64,000 nt of DNA from Paenibacillus radicis (ex Gao et al. 2016) (GCF_014641555.1 NZ_BMHY01000015.1:41398-105397), one strand, 5' to 3'. Shown: positions 33,545 to 42,328, numbered from the stretch's first letter. A program made the numbers and translations. Notes: a model not told the origin generated them from the sequence alone.

Positions 33545-34468
33545 TCATTGCTCATAAACCCATGAGAGTCCTCCGTCTTTACTCGTTAAATAAATCGTTT
33601 GAGCTTCGTTTCCATTCTTGCTGATCCAGATCGGAAGACGTCCTTCCATGCCATTAAAAACAGGAGAAAGCGGCGTTTTCTCATATTCGTCAAACTGCTC
33701 CGGCAAAGCAATAGATAGTTTTTCCCACGTTTGCCCGCGATCCTTCGTCAAGTATATGACAGGTCCTTTGTCTTCATAATATCTAAAACCTAGAAAGCCA
33801 ATATTCTTGTTATAGAAACCTGCACCCGTCAATTGCTCCGCATATTGTTCATTAGCGTTACCAATCTCCTGCCATGTCTGGCCGCCGTCCGACGTCTGGT
33901 AAATATAATTCATCGATTGCCCCACACCGGCTGAACCGCCGGAGATGATCCAGCCCTCTTTTTCCGAAGAAAACCCTATAAACTTCGTATCATACCCCTT
34001 GGCGCCTTCAATCGTATATTCATTCCACGTCTTCCCCATGTCATTGCTAATCGTTACATGCAGCGGAGACGATTTCCCGTCAGCAAATCCATATACAATT
34101 GCGGTTTTTTCCTCCGATAAGTAGAAGCCTGTTTCAGAAAAGCTCATTCCGGGTACCGATCCCGTCACATCCAGCGTTAACGGTGCTTTCACTGTAACGG
34201 CACCATTCCTATATCTGAATGTAATATTGCCTGCCCGATCCATCGTATAGGAATTATCTGCAATAGGGACGATAAACAGATCGTCGCTAGGTTTAGGAGT
34301 AGAAACTGATGTAGAGACGGAGCCAGGCAAAAAAGAAAAACTTCCGTTTATGTTTGTACAAGAAGCTAATAGTCCTGCTACTGTAATGAGTAGAATGACC
34401 GTTGCAAAGGGAACAGCACCATTTCGTTTGTTATTCAAGTTAAATATCCGGCTAAATTTATGCTTCAT
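33545..34468 (-). CDS. Asp-box (BNR) beta-propeller lipoprotein
   Basis: 307 residues. Lipobox LLASC near residue 37, a Ser/Thr-rich linker, then a sialidase-like propeller with four Asp-boxes of the S/T-x-D-x-G-x-T/S-W type: SNDMGKTW, TSDGGQTW, TKDRGQTW and SKDGGLSW. Such repeats are structural and occur in sialidases, Ycf48/Hcf136 and secreted proteins; no catalytic set is visible. GGAGG precedes the ATG at 34468. Function unknown. Confidence 0.8.
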   Translation of the reverse strand: MKHKFSRIFNLNNKRNGAVPFATVILLITVAGLLASCTNINGSFSFLPGSVSTSVSTPKPSDDLFIVPIADNSYTMDRAGNITFRYRNGAVTVKAPLTLDVTGSVPGMSFSETGFYLSEEKTAIVYGFADGKSSPLHVTISNDMGKTWNEYTIEGAKGYDTKFIGFSSEKEGWIISGGSAGVGQSMNYIYQTSDGGQTWQEIGNANEQYAEQLTGAGFYNKNIGFLGFRYYEDKGPVIYLTKDRGQTWEKLSIALPEQFDEYEKTPLSPVFNGMEGRLPIWISKNGNEAQTIYLTSKDGGLSWVYEQ

Positions 34469-34635
34469 TATAGGTTTCCTCCACAACAATGAACGAGTAG
34501 TTAACGCGACATCTTATTTTCCATATATTCTCGTTTGTTCAGATAGCCTTCTGACGAAGCTCACACGGTGAATGTTGCTGAATGACGCAATGTTCCTTTT
34601 TAGTACTATGAGGATTAAATAGTGTAACGAAAAAA

Positions 34636-34690
34636 CATCTCCCTCCAGAGTAAATTGGCAGAAGGCTGCCTTTCACCTTAAAGGGAGATG
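34636..34690 (-). terminator. Candidate terminator after the beta-mannosidase
   Basis: CATCTCCCT (34636) pairs with AGGGAGATG (34682-34690) across a long loop containing GGCAG/CTGCC. On the minus strand it is followed by TTTTTTCG. Confidence 0.6.
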
Positions 34691-34745
34691 CTCTATGATT
34701 TCAATAAAGTTTGGATCCTATCATTCTGTCTTTCAAGCTGTATAC

Positions 34746-37217
34746 TTATTCATACGTGTCAAACAAGCTGCGCACCGTAAGTTGTTCCCGGAATGCATCC
34801 AGACTCAACGTCTCCGATAAGCTGTCTTTTTTAACCGTTACCGTCTTCGGACGGGATGCCGACAAATCGAAAATATTGTCGTCGAACAAGGCATCCGCAG
34901 CTTTGAAATCCAGCTCTACAAATTTGGCGAAAGCTTGGCTCTCCAGCTCGATAACGAACCGGTCTTCTGCTTCGCTGACTTGTACGCTGATTTGCGGATT
35001 CAAATAGTCAAAATGCTTCGACTTCACGAATTGCACCGTTCCGCCGCTCACCGACTGGCCGTTCACGATGAAGTCAAATTCCAAATAGCTTTGTCTTTGC
35101 TTCTGCTTGGAGTCCAGTACAGCGGCAAAATCCAGTGCAACAATCTCTTTCGTTGCCAGAGCGTCTACCGCAGCCGCCTGTTCACCGCTTTGGATAACTT
35201 CGGAACGATGATTCAGCAAACGCCAAGTCAGCTTGCCTTCGACCGGCTCCAGCGTCTCATTGCTCACATGAAGCGCGACCGACGTTCCCTCTTCGCAAGC
35301 CGATGCCAATACCGGCGCGAAGTATCTTTTCGTCGAATAATGAGCAGCTTTCCATCTGCCGAAGTAATCCAGGCTAGACCAGGATGCAACCGGCCAAATG
35401 TCGTTCAGCTGCCAGTAAATCGCCCCCATGCATCTGCCGCGGTTTCTTCTCCAGTGCTCCACCGCATTGCGCATCCCTTCCGCTTGAATGAGCTGCGAAA
35501 CATAGAGAAGCGTGTCGAAGTTTTTCGGGTATTTGAAATATTCGCTGATGTAATACAAAATTTTCTCGTTGCCCGTGCCGTTCTTCTGATGCGACTCCAT
35601 CACATAGGAGAAGATATTGCGATCCTCCGGCAGCGTGAAGCTCTCCACTGTTTTCAAAGACGGGAATGACTGCAAACCAAACTCCGACATAAAGCGCGGA
35701 TACAACGTTCTGAATTCGGTAATCGGTTTGCGTCCGTGCCATACATCCCAGTAGTGCATATCCCCGATGTTCTCATTGTTCGGATCGTCAAAGTTACCGG
35801 TGGATGAAGGCGAAGAACGCCAATAGAACGTATTCGGATCAATCGACTCGTTCAGCTCCGGCAAATATTGCTCGAACTGCTTGAGGTAATCCTGTTGGAG
35901 CTTCTCGCCGTAGCGCTCTCCCCAGCCCCAGTATGCCCAGGCGTATTCCAGCTCATTGTTCCCGCTCCACAACCCAAGGGAGGCATGATGACGGATACGC
36001 TTTACGTTGTCGATCGTTTCCAGACGAATACTTTCTTTAAATTGCTCGTTAAAATCATAATTGCCGCAGGCATACATATGATCCTGCCAAACGATCAAGC
36101 CATATTGGTCGCACAGGTCATAGAAATAATCGTCGCAATAGTAGCCGCCGCCCCATACTCGGATACAGTTATAGTTGGCTTCCACACAGCTTTTAATCAG
36201 CTTCTCCGTTCTTTCAAAGCTGATCCGGCCAAAGACGTTATCTTCTGGGATATAGTTCGCGCCCATAGCAAAAATACGTTTGCCGTTGGCTTCGAACTCG
36301 AAGGACTCGCCCCAGGCATCTTTTTCCTGGTTGATGGTCAACGTTCTCAGCCCGATAGTCAACGACTTATCGTCAATCGCATGGCTGCCATTAAGCAGCT
36401 CAACCTTCAAGGAATACAGCGGCTGGCTGCCGTAGTTGTGCGGCCACCATATTTGCGGATCTGCCACTTCAAGCTGAAGCAAAGCATCCGAACCGCCTGC
36501 AGCAGAAACCGTATGTTCATACGTTTTGCCGTCCGGCGATTCCAGAACCGCGCGCAAGCTAAGCGAGGAATCACTCCACTTCTGAAGATCTACCTTAATA
36601 TCCAGATTTACTTTGTTATCGGAATGCTGCTGAGTAACATATACATCGTCAATTCTGCACGTATCGAAGCCAACGATCGAGATGCTGCGCCAAATGCCGG
36701 CGTCAGGAATTTGCGGACCCCAATCCCAGCCGAACATGCTGTGTGCCTTCCGGATGTGAGAGATGCCCGGTACAGCGTCGGCACAGCTGGATAAATGCTG
36801 CTCCTTCTCTTTTTCCAGCGCGTATAGCGTGGCCGATTGAATAACGATATGAATCGTATTGTCGCCGGCAACAAGCGTATTTTTAACATCGATTTCGTAT
36901 GTTCTGTGCATGTTATCCGCTTTCAAAACGGAGCTGCCGTTAATGAAAACCTCGCATAACGTATCGAGACCCTCGCAGCGCAGCAAAACAACGTCATGAT
37001 GAAGCGTGTCCTGCTCTACCGTAAAGTTCCGTTTGTATTCATAGTCGAACTTGGACAGTTCAAGTGCATCGTATTCGTTATCCCGGAAAAACGGATCTTC
37101 CATTTTGCCCGCTTGAAGCAAATCGTTAAATACCGAGCCAGGTACGGTTCCGTTAATCCATTCCGCTTCGTCGGTTCTCTTCATGTTCCATACGCCGTTA
37201 AGGGTTAGCAATTGCAT
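34746..37217 (-). CDS. Beta-mannosidase (GH2)
   Basis: About 823 residues without signal peptide, so cytoplasmic. The GH2 layout is jelly-roll domain (HSMFGWDWGPQIPDAGIWR near 155), Ig-like domain, then a TIM barrel with acid/base Glu in LWSGNNELE (about residue 427) and nucleophile Glu in RFMSEFGLQSFPS (about 513). The HSMFGWDWGP motif and WHGRKPITEF mark it as beta-mannosidase rather than beta-galactosidase. It removes terminal beta-mannose from imported oligosaccharides or N-glycan fragments. AGGTGG before ATG at 37217 is preferred. Divergent from an AraC regulator at 37416. Confidence 0.9.
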   Translation of the reverse strand: MQLLTLNGVWNMKRTDEAEWINGTVPGSVFNDLLQAGKMEDPFFRDNEYDALELSKFDYEYKRNFTVEQDTLHHDVVLLRCEGLDTLCEVFINGSSVLKADNMHRTYEIDVKNTLVAGDNTIHIVIQSATLYALEKEKEQHLSSCADAVPGISHIRKAHSMFGWDWGPQIPDAGIWRSISIVGFDTCRIDDVYVTQQHSDNKVNLDIKVDLQKWSDSSLSLRAVLESPDGKTYEHTVSAAGGSDALLQLEVADPQIWWPHNYGSQPLYSLKVELLNGSHAIDDKSLTIGLRTLTINQEKDAWGESFEFEANGKRIFAMGANYIPEDNVFGRISFERTEKLIKSCVEANYNCIRVWGGGYYCDDYFYDLCDQYGLIVWQDHMYACGNYDFNEQFKESIRLETIDNVKRIRHHASLGLWSGNNELEYAWAYWGWGERYGEKLQQDYLKQFEQYLPELNESIDPNTFYWRSSPSSTGNFDDPNNENIGDMHYWDVWHGRKPITEFRTLYPRFMSEFGLQSFPSLKTVESFTLPEDRNIFSYVMESHQKNGTGNEKILYYISEYFKYPKNFDTLLYVSQLIQAEGMRNAVEHWRRNRGRCMGAIYWQLNDIWPVASWSSLDYFGRWKAAHYSTKRYFAPVLASACEEGTSVALHVSNETLEPVEGKLTWRLLNHRSEVIQSGEQAAAVDALATKEIVALDFAAVLDSKQKQRQSYLEFDFIVNGQSVSGGTVQFVKSKHFDYLNPQISVQVSEAEDRFVIELESQAFAKFVELDFKAADALFDDNIFDLSASRPKTVTVKKDSLSETLSLDAFREQLTVRSLFDTYE

Positions 37218-37247
37218 TTGCATTCCACCTGCTTTTTCAGTAATTTA

Positions 37248-37374
37248 TTGTGCTATATGAGTATCGTAAATTATGAGGCGAAGGGTATGTCTTTCCGCCA
37301 ACAGCATGATAGTAACACTTGATTGCGTCATCAGTCTTGTATTGTTTGATCTTTTTTTGTGCTATATTAACATC
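37248..37374. promoter_or_regulatory. Direct repeat between beta-mannosidase and AraC genes
   Basis: TTGTGCTATATGAGTATC (37248-37265) recurs as TTGTGCTATATTAACATC (37357-37374), 15 of 18 identical, 109 bases apart in the divergent spacer. These are candidate binding sites of the adjacent AraC regulator. Confidence 0.5.
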
Positions 37375-37415
37375 ATATTGTTAACCCGTAATTCAACGAT
37401 GAGGTGAGCCTAACG

Positions 37416-38255
37416 ATGCAAGTTGCCGTTCTGAAAGCCGAAACGCTGATCGATCCTAAGGTCCAGGCGAATTTTCATATCGAATACTCGATTAAACATA
37501 CGACTCCGCTGCATCGCCATGATTATTACGAAGTTTTTATAATCACGTCCGGCAAATGCATCCATCATATTAATGGCGAAGCGCATGATTTGGACAAGGG
37601 AACAATGGTGTTCATCCGCCCTGACGATACCCATTGGTATGATTTTTACGATATTGATTCCGACTGCCAGTTTATTAATGTCAATTTCTATAAAGAAGTG
37701 ATTGAGGATGCGTTTAAATATTTTGCCAATCCCGTTATTGCTCAAAAGTTAAAAAGCGTATGGATGCCGCCCTCCCTCGTCCTGCCGCCCTCGGACGTAG
37801 AGACGCTTGTCAGAAAGGGAGAGTTGATTCATCTCTACTCGACAATTGATAAGCAGAAAGCCAGAATATTAGCGCGAAGCTTTCTGACGGATGCCCTGGC
37901 TTATTATTACTTCAACGATCAGAACGAGCATCAAAAAATAATGCCGCAATGGCTGGATGCTCTGCTGCTAGAGCTGCAAAAAAAAGATAACTTCACTGGC
38001 GGTCTGGAGCGGCTGAATACGTTATCGGATCGCAGCGCCGGGCATATGAACCGTGTATTCAAGCAATATCTTCATACGACGCCGACGGCCTACATTAACC
38101 ATCTTAAATTGGGTTACGCTAAAAACCTGCTGCTGACGACGACTTTATCCATACTCGAAATTTCGTATGAAGCCGGTTTTGACAATCTCAGTCACTTCTA
38201 TCACCTGTTCAAAAAAAATTACGGCGCTTCCCCGGGGAAAATCCGCCGCCGCTAA
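37416..38255 (+). CDS. AraC-family regulator with cupin N-terminus
   Basis: 279 residues. The AraC_binding cupin (HTTPLHRHDYYEVFIITSGKCIHHINGEAHDL... FIRPDDTHWYDF) should bind a sugar, and the C-terminal pair of helix-turn-helix motifs ends in LEISYEAGFDNLSHFYHLFKKNYGASPGKIRR. GAGGTGAG before the ATG at 37416 sets the start. It faces the beta-mannosidase gene, so control by mannosides is likely. Confidence 0.9.
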   Translation: MQVAVLKAETLIDPKVQANFHIEYSIKHTTPLHRHDYYEVFIITSGKCIHHINGEAHDLDKGTMVFIRPDDTHWYDFYDIDSDCQFINVNFYKEVIEDAFKYFANPVIAQKLKSVWMPPSLVLPPSDVETLVRKGELIHLYSTIDKQKARILARSFLTDALAYYYFNDQNEHQKIMPQWLDALLLELQKKDNFTGGLERLNTLSDRSAGHMNRVFKQYLHTTPTAYINHLKLGYAKNLLLTTTLSILEISYEAGFDNLSHFYHLFKKNYGASPGKIRRR

Positions 38256-38262
38256 AACGAAA

Positions 38263-38301
38263 AGAGACAGGCGAATCCGGAATGCCGGATGGCCTGTCTC
38301 T
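38263..38301. terminator. Bidirectional terminator
   Basis: AGAGACAGGC / GCCTGTCTCT with an inner ATCCGG/CCGGAT stem, between convergent genes. Confidence 0.85.
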
Positions 38302-38328
38302 GCTGTACTGCCGAACTTACTATAATAA

Positions 38329-38838
38329 TTACAAAGTAATCAAATATTCCTCAAGCCGGTCCATCGTTTGAGCAATGCCGGGCTCCATGCCCATTTCAAG
38401 CACCTTGTTCAACTGATCCTCCGATTCATATTTTGCACGGCTAACCATTCTCGTCCGATTGCCTTCCAGCGGTTCAAACGACAGCGCAACAATTGAAGAT
38501 GGCATGCCTTCCGTCTCATTGCCCTCGGCATCGGAGAAGAAGTCCTGGTAAGTAAATGCTTCAGGTGCTGCAATTTCCTTATAAACGCCTTTACCCCAAG
38601 ATTCAAACCCAAAGAAATCGCCTTGGCTCTCGTCCACGCATTTCATGCAATAGTGCCAGATGCCGCCTGGGCGGAAATCGACGGTACAATAGGACAATAT
38701 CCAGCCGCGAGGCCCCCACCAATGCTTCAAGTGCTCCGCCTGCGTGTAAGCAGCGTACACAAGCTCGCGGGGCGCATCGAACTCCCGCTCCATAATTAAT
38801 ACTGAACCTTCTGGTTTAAGCGTCAATTGGTTTGTCAT
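38329..38838 (-). CDS. SRPBCC / AHSA1-family protein
   Basis: 169 residues of the activator-of-Hsp90-like START fold: REFDAPRELVYAAYTQAEHLKHWWGPRGW and the C-terminal TRMVSRAKYES and EPGIAQTMDRLEEYL. Such proteins bind small hydrophobic ligands; substrates are seldom known. It lies 15 bases after the ArsR gene, a very common pairing in Bacillales, and AGGAGG precedes the ATG. Confidence 0.9.
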   Translation of the reverse strand: MTNQLTLKPEGSVLIMEREFDAPRELVYAAYTQAEHLKHWWGPRGWILSYCTVDFRPGGIWHYCMKCVDESQGDFFGFESWGKGVYKEIAAPEAFTYQDFFSDAEGNETEGMPSSIVALSFEPLEGNRTRMVSRAKYESEDQLNKVLEMGMEPGIAQTMDRLEEYLITL

Positions 38839-38853
38839 TTGAAATTCCTCCTG

Positions 38854-39177
38854 TTATTTGTTTTTCCGTCCCTTGAGCTGATCCAAATAATGCTCCAGCT
38901 TGTCGAACCTTTCATTCCAAATACGCAGATAGTCGGCGAGCCAGGCATCTATTTCCTGAAGCGGCTCCAGCCTCAGCTTGTAGCGCCGCCTGTTGGCTTC
39001 CGCCTGCACTTCGACGAGCCCTGCCTCAAGCAAAATGCGCAAATGCTTGGAGACTTGAGGCTGGCGGATTTGCAGACGTTCTGCAATCTCCCCTACGGTC
39101 AAGGAACCTTCCAGCAGCAGCTCGACAATTTGCAACCGGTTTGGATCGGATAATGCGCTGAACGTTGTAATTTCCAT
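38854..39177 (-). CDS. ArsR-family transcriptional repressor
   Basis: 107 residues. Winged helix with FSALSDPNRLQIVELLLEGSLTVGEIAERLQIRQPQVSKHLRILLEAGLVEVQ. The metal-binding ELCVCD motif of ArsR/SmtB is absent, so it is not a metal sensor of the classical type. It pairs with the AHSA1 gene downstream. An inverted repeat at 39271-39292 is a likely operator. Confidence 0.9.
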   Translation of the reverse strand: MEITTFSALSDPNRLQIVELLLEGSLTVGEIAERLQIRQPQVSKHLRILLEAGLVEVQAEANRRRYKLRLEPLQEIDAWLADYLRIWNERFDKLEHYLDQLKGRKNK

Positions 39178-39270
39178 CCTGACATCGCCCCTTATTGAAT
39201 GATGTTCACCGAGGCTGTATCGTCAAACGGATCAGCTCACGTATCCTTAATTTAAATATACCATTATGGG

Positions 39271-39292
39271 AATATTCCTGTAAAGGAATATT
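39271..39292. promoter_or_regulatory. Inverted repeat, likely ArsR operator
   Basis: AATATTCC-TGTAAA-GGAATATT lies 94 bases before the ArsR start codon, in the AT-rich promoter region. The rest of the 39178-39480 spacer contains only this and the MarR promoter. Confidence 0.6.
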
Positions 39293-39371
39293 AAAAACAA
39301 AATACTGCTGCCTCATTTTACGTATCAGTAGTCAGCGCTAATTGCTTCAGCAGCTTGCCATTTCCGTCCTG

Positions 39372-39400
39372 TTGACTCTACCTTGAAAATAAGATACATT
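39372..39400 (+). promoter_or_regulatory. Promoter of the MarR-SDR operon
   Basis: TTGACT (39372-39377), 17-base spacer, TACATT (39395-39400). Confidence 0.7.
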
Positions 39401-39406
39401 TAAATT

Positions 39407-39422
39407 GTTAAAAGCTTTTAAC
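39407..39422. promoter_or_regulatory. Perfect palindrome, likely MarR operator
   Basis: GTTAAAAGCTTTTAAC, a 16-base perfect palindrome, covers the expected transcription start of the MarR gene. This is the usual place for MarR autorepression. Confidence 0.7.
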
Positions 39423-39480
39423 TACTTCAATTAGAAGCATATATGAAATTAGTAAGTCGTATCGTTATGAGGTGATGGTG

Positions 39481-39915
39481 ATGGACAAGCAGGAGCAGCT
39501 ATCCCTATTGTTTGCCCGTCAGATGATGACTATCGTCGCGAGTTATGCCAAACTTCCGGACTTTGACTTAACCTCGTCGCAATATTTTATCCTGCAGGCA
39601 TTATTTCATGAGAAGCAGCTTACCAGCTCTTATTTCTCCAAAGTGTTGGACATTACACTCCCGGCCGTATCGAATTTAAGCAATAAGCTTGTTCGAAAAG
39701 GTTTGGTCGAGCGTGTCGTGTCTGAGACGGATCGGCGGCAAGTTTATTTGCAGCTTACGGACCAAGGGCGTCATATTCACGAGCGTATGCTGGAAAAGTA
39801 CCAGACGCTTACGGATGGACTTTGGTCTGACTTATCGGAATCGGAAAAAGATTTGCTCATCGCTTCATATGAGCGTATTAATGAATTGCTCCAGTTGAAG
39901 AATAGCAGCATTTAA
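39481..39915 (+). CDS. MarR-family transcriptional regulator
   Basis: 144 residues. Winged helix with LTSSQYFILQALFHEKQLTSSYFSKVLDITLPAVSNLSNKLVRKGLVERVVSETDRRQVYLQLTDQG, the standard MarR core including the DxR wing. TGAGGTG six bases before the ATG at 39481 is preferred over the GTG at 39472. The dehydrogenase follows 26 bases later, so the MarR protein probably controls it and senses its substrate or a related aromatic or phenolic compound. Confidence 0.9.
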   Translation: MDKQEQLSLLFARQMMTIVASYAKLPDFDLTSSQYFILQALFHEKQLTSSYFSKVLDITLPAVSNLSNKLVRKGLVERVVSETDRRQVYLQLTDQGRHIHERMLEKYQTLTDGLWSDLSESEKDLLIASYERINELLQLKNSSI

Positions 39916-39941
39916 TCTCAAGAACGGGGAGGCAATCAACA

Positions 39942-40694
39942 ATGGGAAGACTTCTTAATAAAGTAGCTATTATTACAGGTGCAGCCGGCGGCATGGGGAA
40001 AGCAGACGCTTTGCTGTTCGCCAAAGAAGGCGCTAAAGTGGTCGTTACCGACTTGCAGGAAGATAAAATCAATGAGGTCGTTCGTGAAATCGAAGCCAGC
40101 GGCGGTGAAGCGTTGGGCTTCAAGCATAACGTTGCTTCCGAGGAAGATTGGGTTCGCATCGTAGATGAGACGGTTGCAAAATTCGGCAAAATCGATATTC
40201 TCGTCAACAACGCCGGCATTTCCAATGCTACGCCATTCATGGACTTGACTGTTGAAGCCTGGGAGAAAACGATGTCGATTAATGTGACTAGCATTTTTCT
40301 GGGGCAAAAATACGTCATTCCCCATATGATCGAAGCTGGCGGCGGTTCAATTGTGAATATATCTTCGATCGCCGGACTGACCGGCGGCAGCGGCACAGGT
40401 CCATATACGGCTAGTAAAGGCGCCGTGCGGATGCTGACGAAAGCAACAGCAGTCGATTACGCGAAGCATAACATCCGCGCCAACTCCATTCATCCGGGCT
40501 ACATTGAAACGCCGATGACCGTCGACTTGATGAAGGACGAAAATATGCGGCAATGGTTCCTGTCGCAAACGCCATTGCCGCGTCTTGGCAAACCGGAAGA
40601 TATCGCGCAAGGCGTCCTCTTCCTCGCATCCGATGATTCCTCGTACATTACAGGCGTTGAGTTGCCAATTGACGGCGGCTACTACGCGAAGTAA
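39942..40694 (+). CDS. Short-chain dehydrogenase/reductase (complete)
   Basis: 250 residues. Classical SDR with cofactor loop ITGAAGGMGKA, DLQ after strand two (NAD preference), VNNAGIS, catalytic Ser in VNISSIAG, YTASK with Tyr and Lys, and the HPGYIETPM loop and C-terminal GVELPIDGGYYA. The closest classes are 3-oxoacyl-ACP reductase-like or glucose-1-dehydrogenase-like enzymes; the substrate cannot be assigned. GGGGAGG precedes the ATG. It is transcribed with the MarR gene and contrasts with the broken SDR at 23175. Confidence 0.9.
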   Translation: MGRLLNKVAIITGAAGGMGKADALLFAKEGAKVVVTDLQEDKINEVVREIEASGGEALGFKHNVASEEDWVRIVDETVAKFGKIDILVNNAGISNATPFMDLTVEAWEKTMSINVTSIFLGQKYVIPHMIEAGGGSIVNISSIAGLTGGSGTGPYTASKGAVRMLTKATAVDYAKHNIRANSIHPGYIETPMTVDLMKDENMRQWFLSQTPLPRLGKPEDIAQGVLFLASDDSSYITGVELPIDGGYYAK

Positions 40695-40751
40695 GGGGAA
40701 TCATTGAAGGAGTAATGGAGGCAGCGGATGGTCGCTGCTTTTAGATGAAAT

Positions 40752-40805
40752 CGCAGGTTGTCACCTGGGCGCTCATAGCAGCGCGGGGTGGCAGCCTGCG
40801 TTTTT
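40752..40805 (+). terminator. Terminator of the MarR-SDR operon
   Basis: CGCAGG...CCTGCG outer arms with inner GCGCT/AGCGC pairing, then five T. Confidence 0.85.
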
Positions 40806-40912
40806 GTTGCTTGTACCGCCGGCATATAAAGCCACTCTGCGCGCTGGGAGCTGTGGGAGGTGGCGGCTGACTTAATATAAAACTCGACGACTCAACGAAG
40901 CACCTTCGCTAA

Positions 40913-41003
40913 TTAACGTAACATTTTTCTCTAGAGGATGGCTAAAAGGTTCGTTTGAGGGCCGTGGCGGCGATTAAAGTAACTTTTTTCTCTATAAGGA
41001 AAT
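40913..41003. repeat. AT-rich direct repeat pair
   Basis: A unit reading ATTAACGTAACATTTTTCTC then TAGAGGA (from about 40913) recurs about 62 bases later as ATTAAAGTAACTTTTTTCTC then TATAAGGA. The purpose is unknown; no gene boundary fits it. Confidence 0.55.
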
Positions 41004-41224
41004 TGACTTACACTATAGCGAAAATAGATGCGCTGTTGCTGTCTTGGGCCGCTATCTGGCCTCAAATAGTGAAGTTTCCTCCTTTATATTGCGAAGTAGG
41101 TTCGCTATCATGCACTAGTCAGAATTGCACAGTATCTCCACGTACAATGTCCCCTCAATGTTACGCGGTGTCTAATGCGTTGCAAAACATCGTAATGATT
41201 AAAGCTCAAAATGAACAAACTACT

Positions 41225-41267
41225 AAAAAAGGGCCGACCCTCGGCTGAAATGCCGTTAGGTCAACCC
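41225..41267 (-). terminator. Terminator of the zinc-finger gene operon
   Basis: On the minus strand GGGTTGACC pairs with GGTCGGCCC (two G-T pairs), with inner CGGC/GCCG, followed by six T. Confidence 0.85.
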
Positions 41268-41297
41268 ACTCTCCGCCGTCGAGCGGCGTCCAATCCA

Positions 41298-41654
41298 TCA
41301 ATCGAACAGATCGCCGAAGACGTCTAGAACTGACTTTTTCTTTTTGTGCGGATAACCGTGCTTGCCGTCCTTGTAGGAGCCGTACTGGCCGTTGCCATAT
41401 CCTTGGTTCTGCTGGTACGGGGGCGGCTGCTGACCATAAGGCTGCTGCGGGGGCTGAGATTGCGGTTGATTGTACGTGTTGTTATACCTTTCATCCCGTC
41501 CGTACTCTTCCCTCAGTTCCTTTACGCCTTTGACGAGCTTGTCCAGCTCCCCTCGATCGAGCCATACCCCTTTACACTCTGGACATACGTCAATCAGGAC
41601 GCCGTCCTTCTCCACTTCCCTCATACGGACATCTTCGCAAACCGGACACTTCAC
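41298..41654 (-). CDS. zf-TFIIB zinc-ribbon protein with Pro/Gln/Tyr-rich tail
   Basis: 118 residues. Four cysteines in MKCPVCEDVRMREVEK and VCPECKGVWLDRGELDKL form the zf-TFIIB zinc ribbon (residues 1-42). The second half is a low-complexity stretch rich in Gln, Pro, Tyr, Gly and Asn (about residues 58-95), then a Lys-rich patch and a hydrophobic-acidic end (VLDVFGDLFD). Family members are small proteins of unknown role. AAAGGAG before the GTG start. 23 bases after the small gene upstream. Confidence 0.85.
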   Translation of the reverse strand: MKCPVCEDVRMREVEKDGVLIDVCPECKGVWLDRGELDKLVKGVKELREEYGRDERYNNTYNQPQSQPPQQPYGQQPPPYQQNQGYGNGQYGSYKDGKHGYPHKKKKSVLDVFGDLFD

Positions 41655-41677
41655 TATACCCGCTCCTTTCGCCGCGT

Positions 41678-41890
41678 TTAAAGAGTCGTCCCTCTTTCGC
41701 TCGCGGCTGGTTCGAAGCGATAGCCGCGGCTAAGCTTTAATACGCGCCGATTCGCTTTTCGTAACACAACAGTTGAATCATCCCATGCGACGACGATGCC
41801 GACTACATCATTAGCCTCCACTTCATCCCGAATAGCTCTAACCAATTCGCCGCTAATCCGAAACTGATCCAATTGCTCTTCGCTTATCAT
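41678..41890 (-). CDS. Small conserved protein of unknown function
   Basis: 70 residues from the ATG at 41890 (GGAGG eleven bases upstream): MISEEQLDQFRISGELVRAI, then DVVGIVVAWDDSTVVLRKANRRVLKLSRGYRFEP. The C-terminal half looks like a small beta-barrel, similar in pattern to SH3/Sm-like folds. It is in an operon with the zinc-ribbon gene. No function assigned. Confidence 0.7.
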   Translation of the reverse strand: MISEEQLDQFRISGELVRAIRDEVEANDVVGIVVAWDDSTVVLRKANRRVLKLSRGYRFEPAASERGTTL

Positions 41891-41918
41891 AGCAACTCGC
41901 CTCCCTATCCTAATTTTG

Positions 41919-41957
41919 AAAAAAAACCTCAACGGACTGAAGCAGCCCATTGAGGTT
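41919..41957 (-). terminator. Terminator of the 42002-42328 gene
   Basis: On the minus strand AACCTCAATGG / CCGTTGAGGTT followed by eight T. Confidence 0.9.
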
Positions 41958-42001
41958 TGGTCTATCCTTTGGTCTATCCGATTATGTTATGAAGCCTCAG
42001 T

Positions 42002-42328
42002 TTAACCGACATGCTCCTTGGAGTCATTCGTTTCCGTCTCGTACCATTCGTCCAGCACTTTCGAGGACATAACGCGTTTCGCAATATAATCCGCTTGACG
42101 TTCCGTAAACTGATCGCGCCACTCCATCTCCAGCTCCTCGCTCAGCTTCACGATCGTCAATAACTCCGACCAGGCTACATAACGTTTATACCAGAAAAAT
42201 TGCGGATGCTCAATCATATAAGGATACAGATCATCAAATTCGGTATGTTTGCAATCGAGCGCACGTTCAAAGTGAACTTTCGCATCGTTCAACTTGGCGT
42301 TCATAAATTCTGCAGATAAGTTTCCCAT
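42002..42328 (-). CDS. Conserved protein of unknown function
   Basis: 108 residues, soluble, helical and acidic: MGNLSAEFMNAKLNDAKVHF, HPQFFWYKRYVAWSELLTIV and RQADYIAKRVMSSKVLDEW. I do not recognise a named family. AGGAGG before the ATG and its own strong terminator indicate a real monocistronic gene. Confidence 0.75.
   Translation of the reverse strand: MGNLSAEFMNAKLNDAKVHFERALDCKHTEFDDLYPYMIEHPQFFWYKRYVAWSELLTIVKLSEELEMEWRDQFTERQADYIAKRVMSSKVLDEWYETETNDSKEHVG

Larger units (their letters stand above)
40695..41297. other. Non-coding stretch with repeats
   Basis: About 600 bases without a supported gene; the open frame at 40955-41248 is composed of biased, repeat-containing sequence. It holds the SDR terminator (40752-40805), a pair of AT-rich direct repeats (40913-41003) and the terminator of the opposing genes (41225-41267). 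Confidence 0.6.

Noticed and set aside
35868..36794. 308-codon plus-strand frame inside the beta-mannosidase
   Set aside because: Antisense to a clear GH2 gene with intact catalytic motifs; no start signal or protein-like pattern.
40955..41248. 97-codon frame in the 40.7-41.3 kb gap
   Set aside because: No ribosome binding site, unusual composition and overlap with repeats and a terminator.
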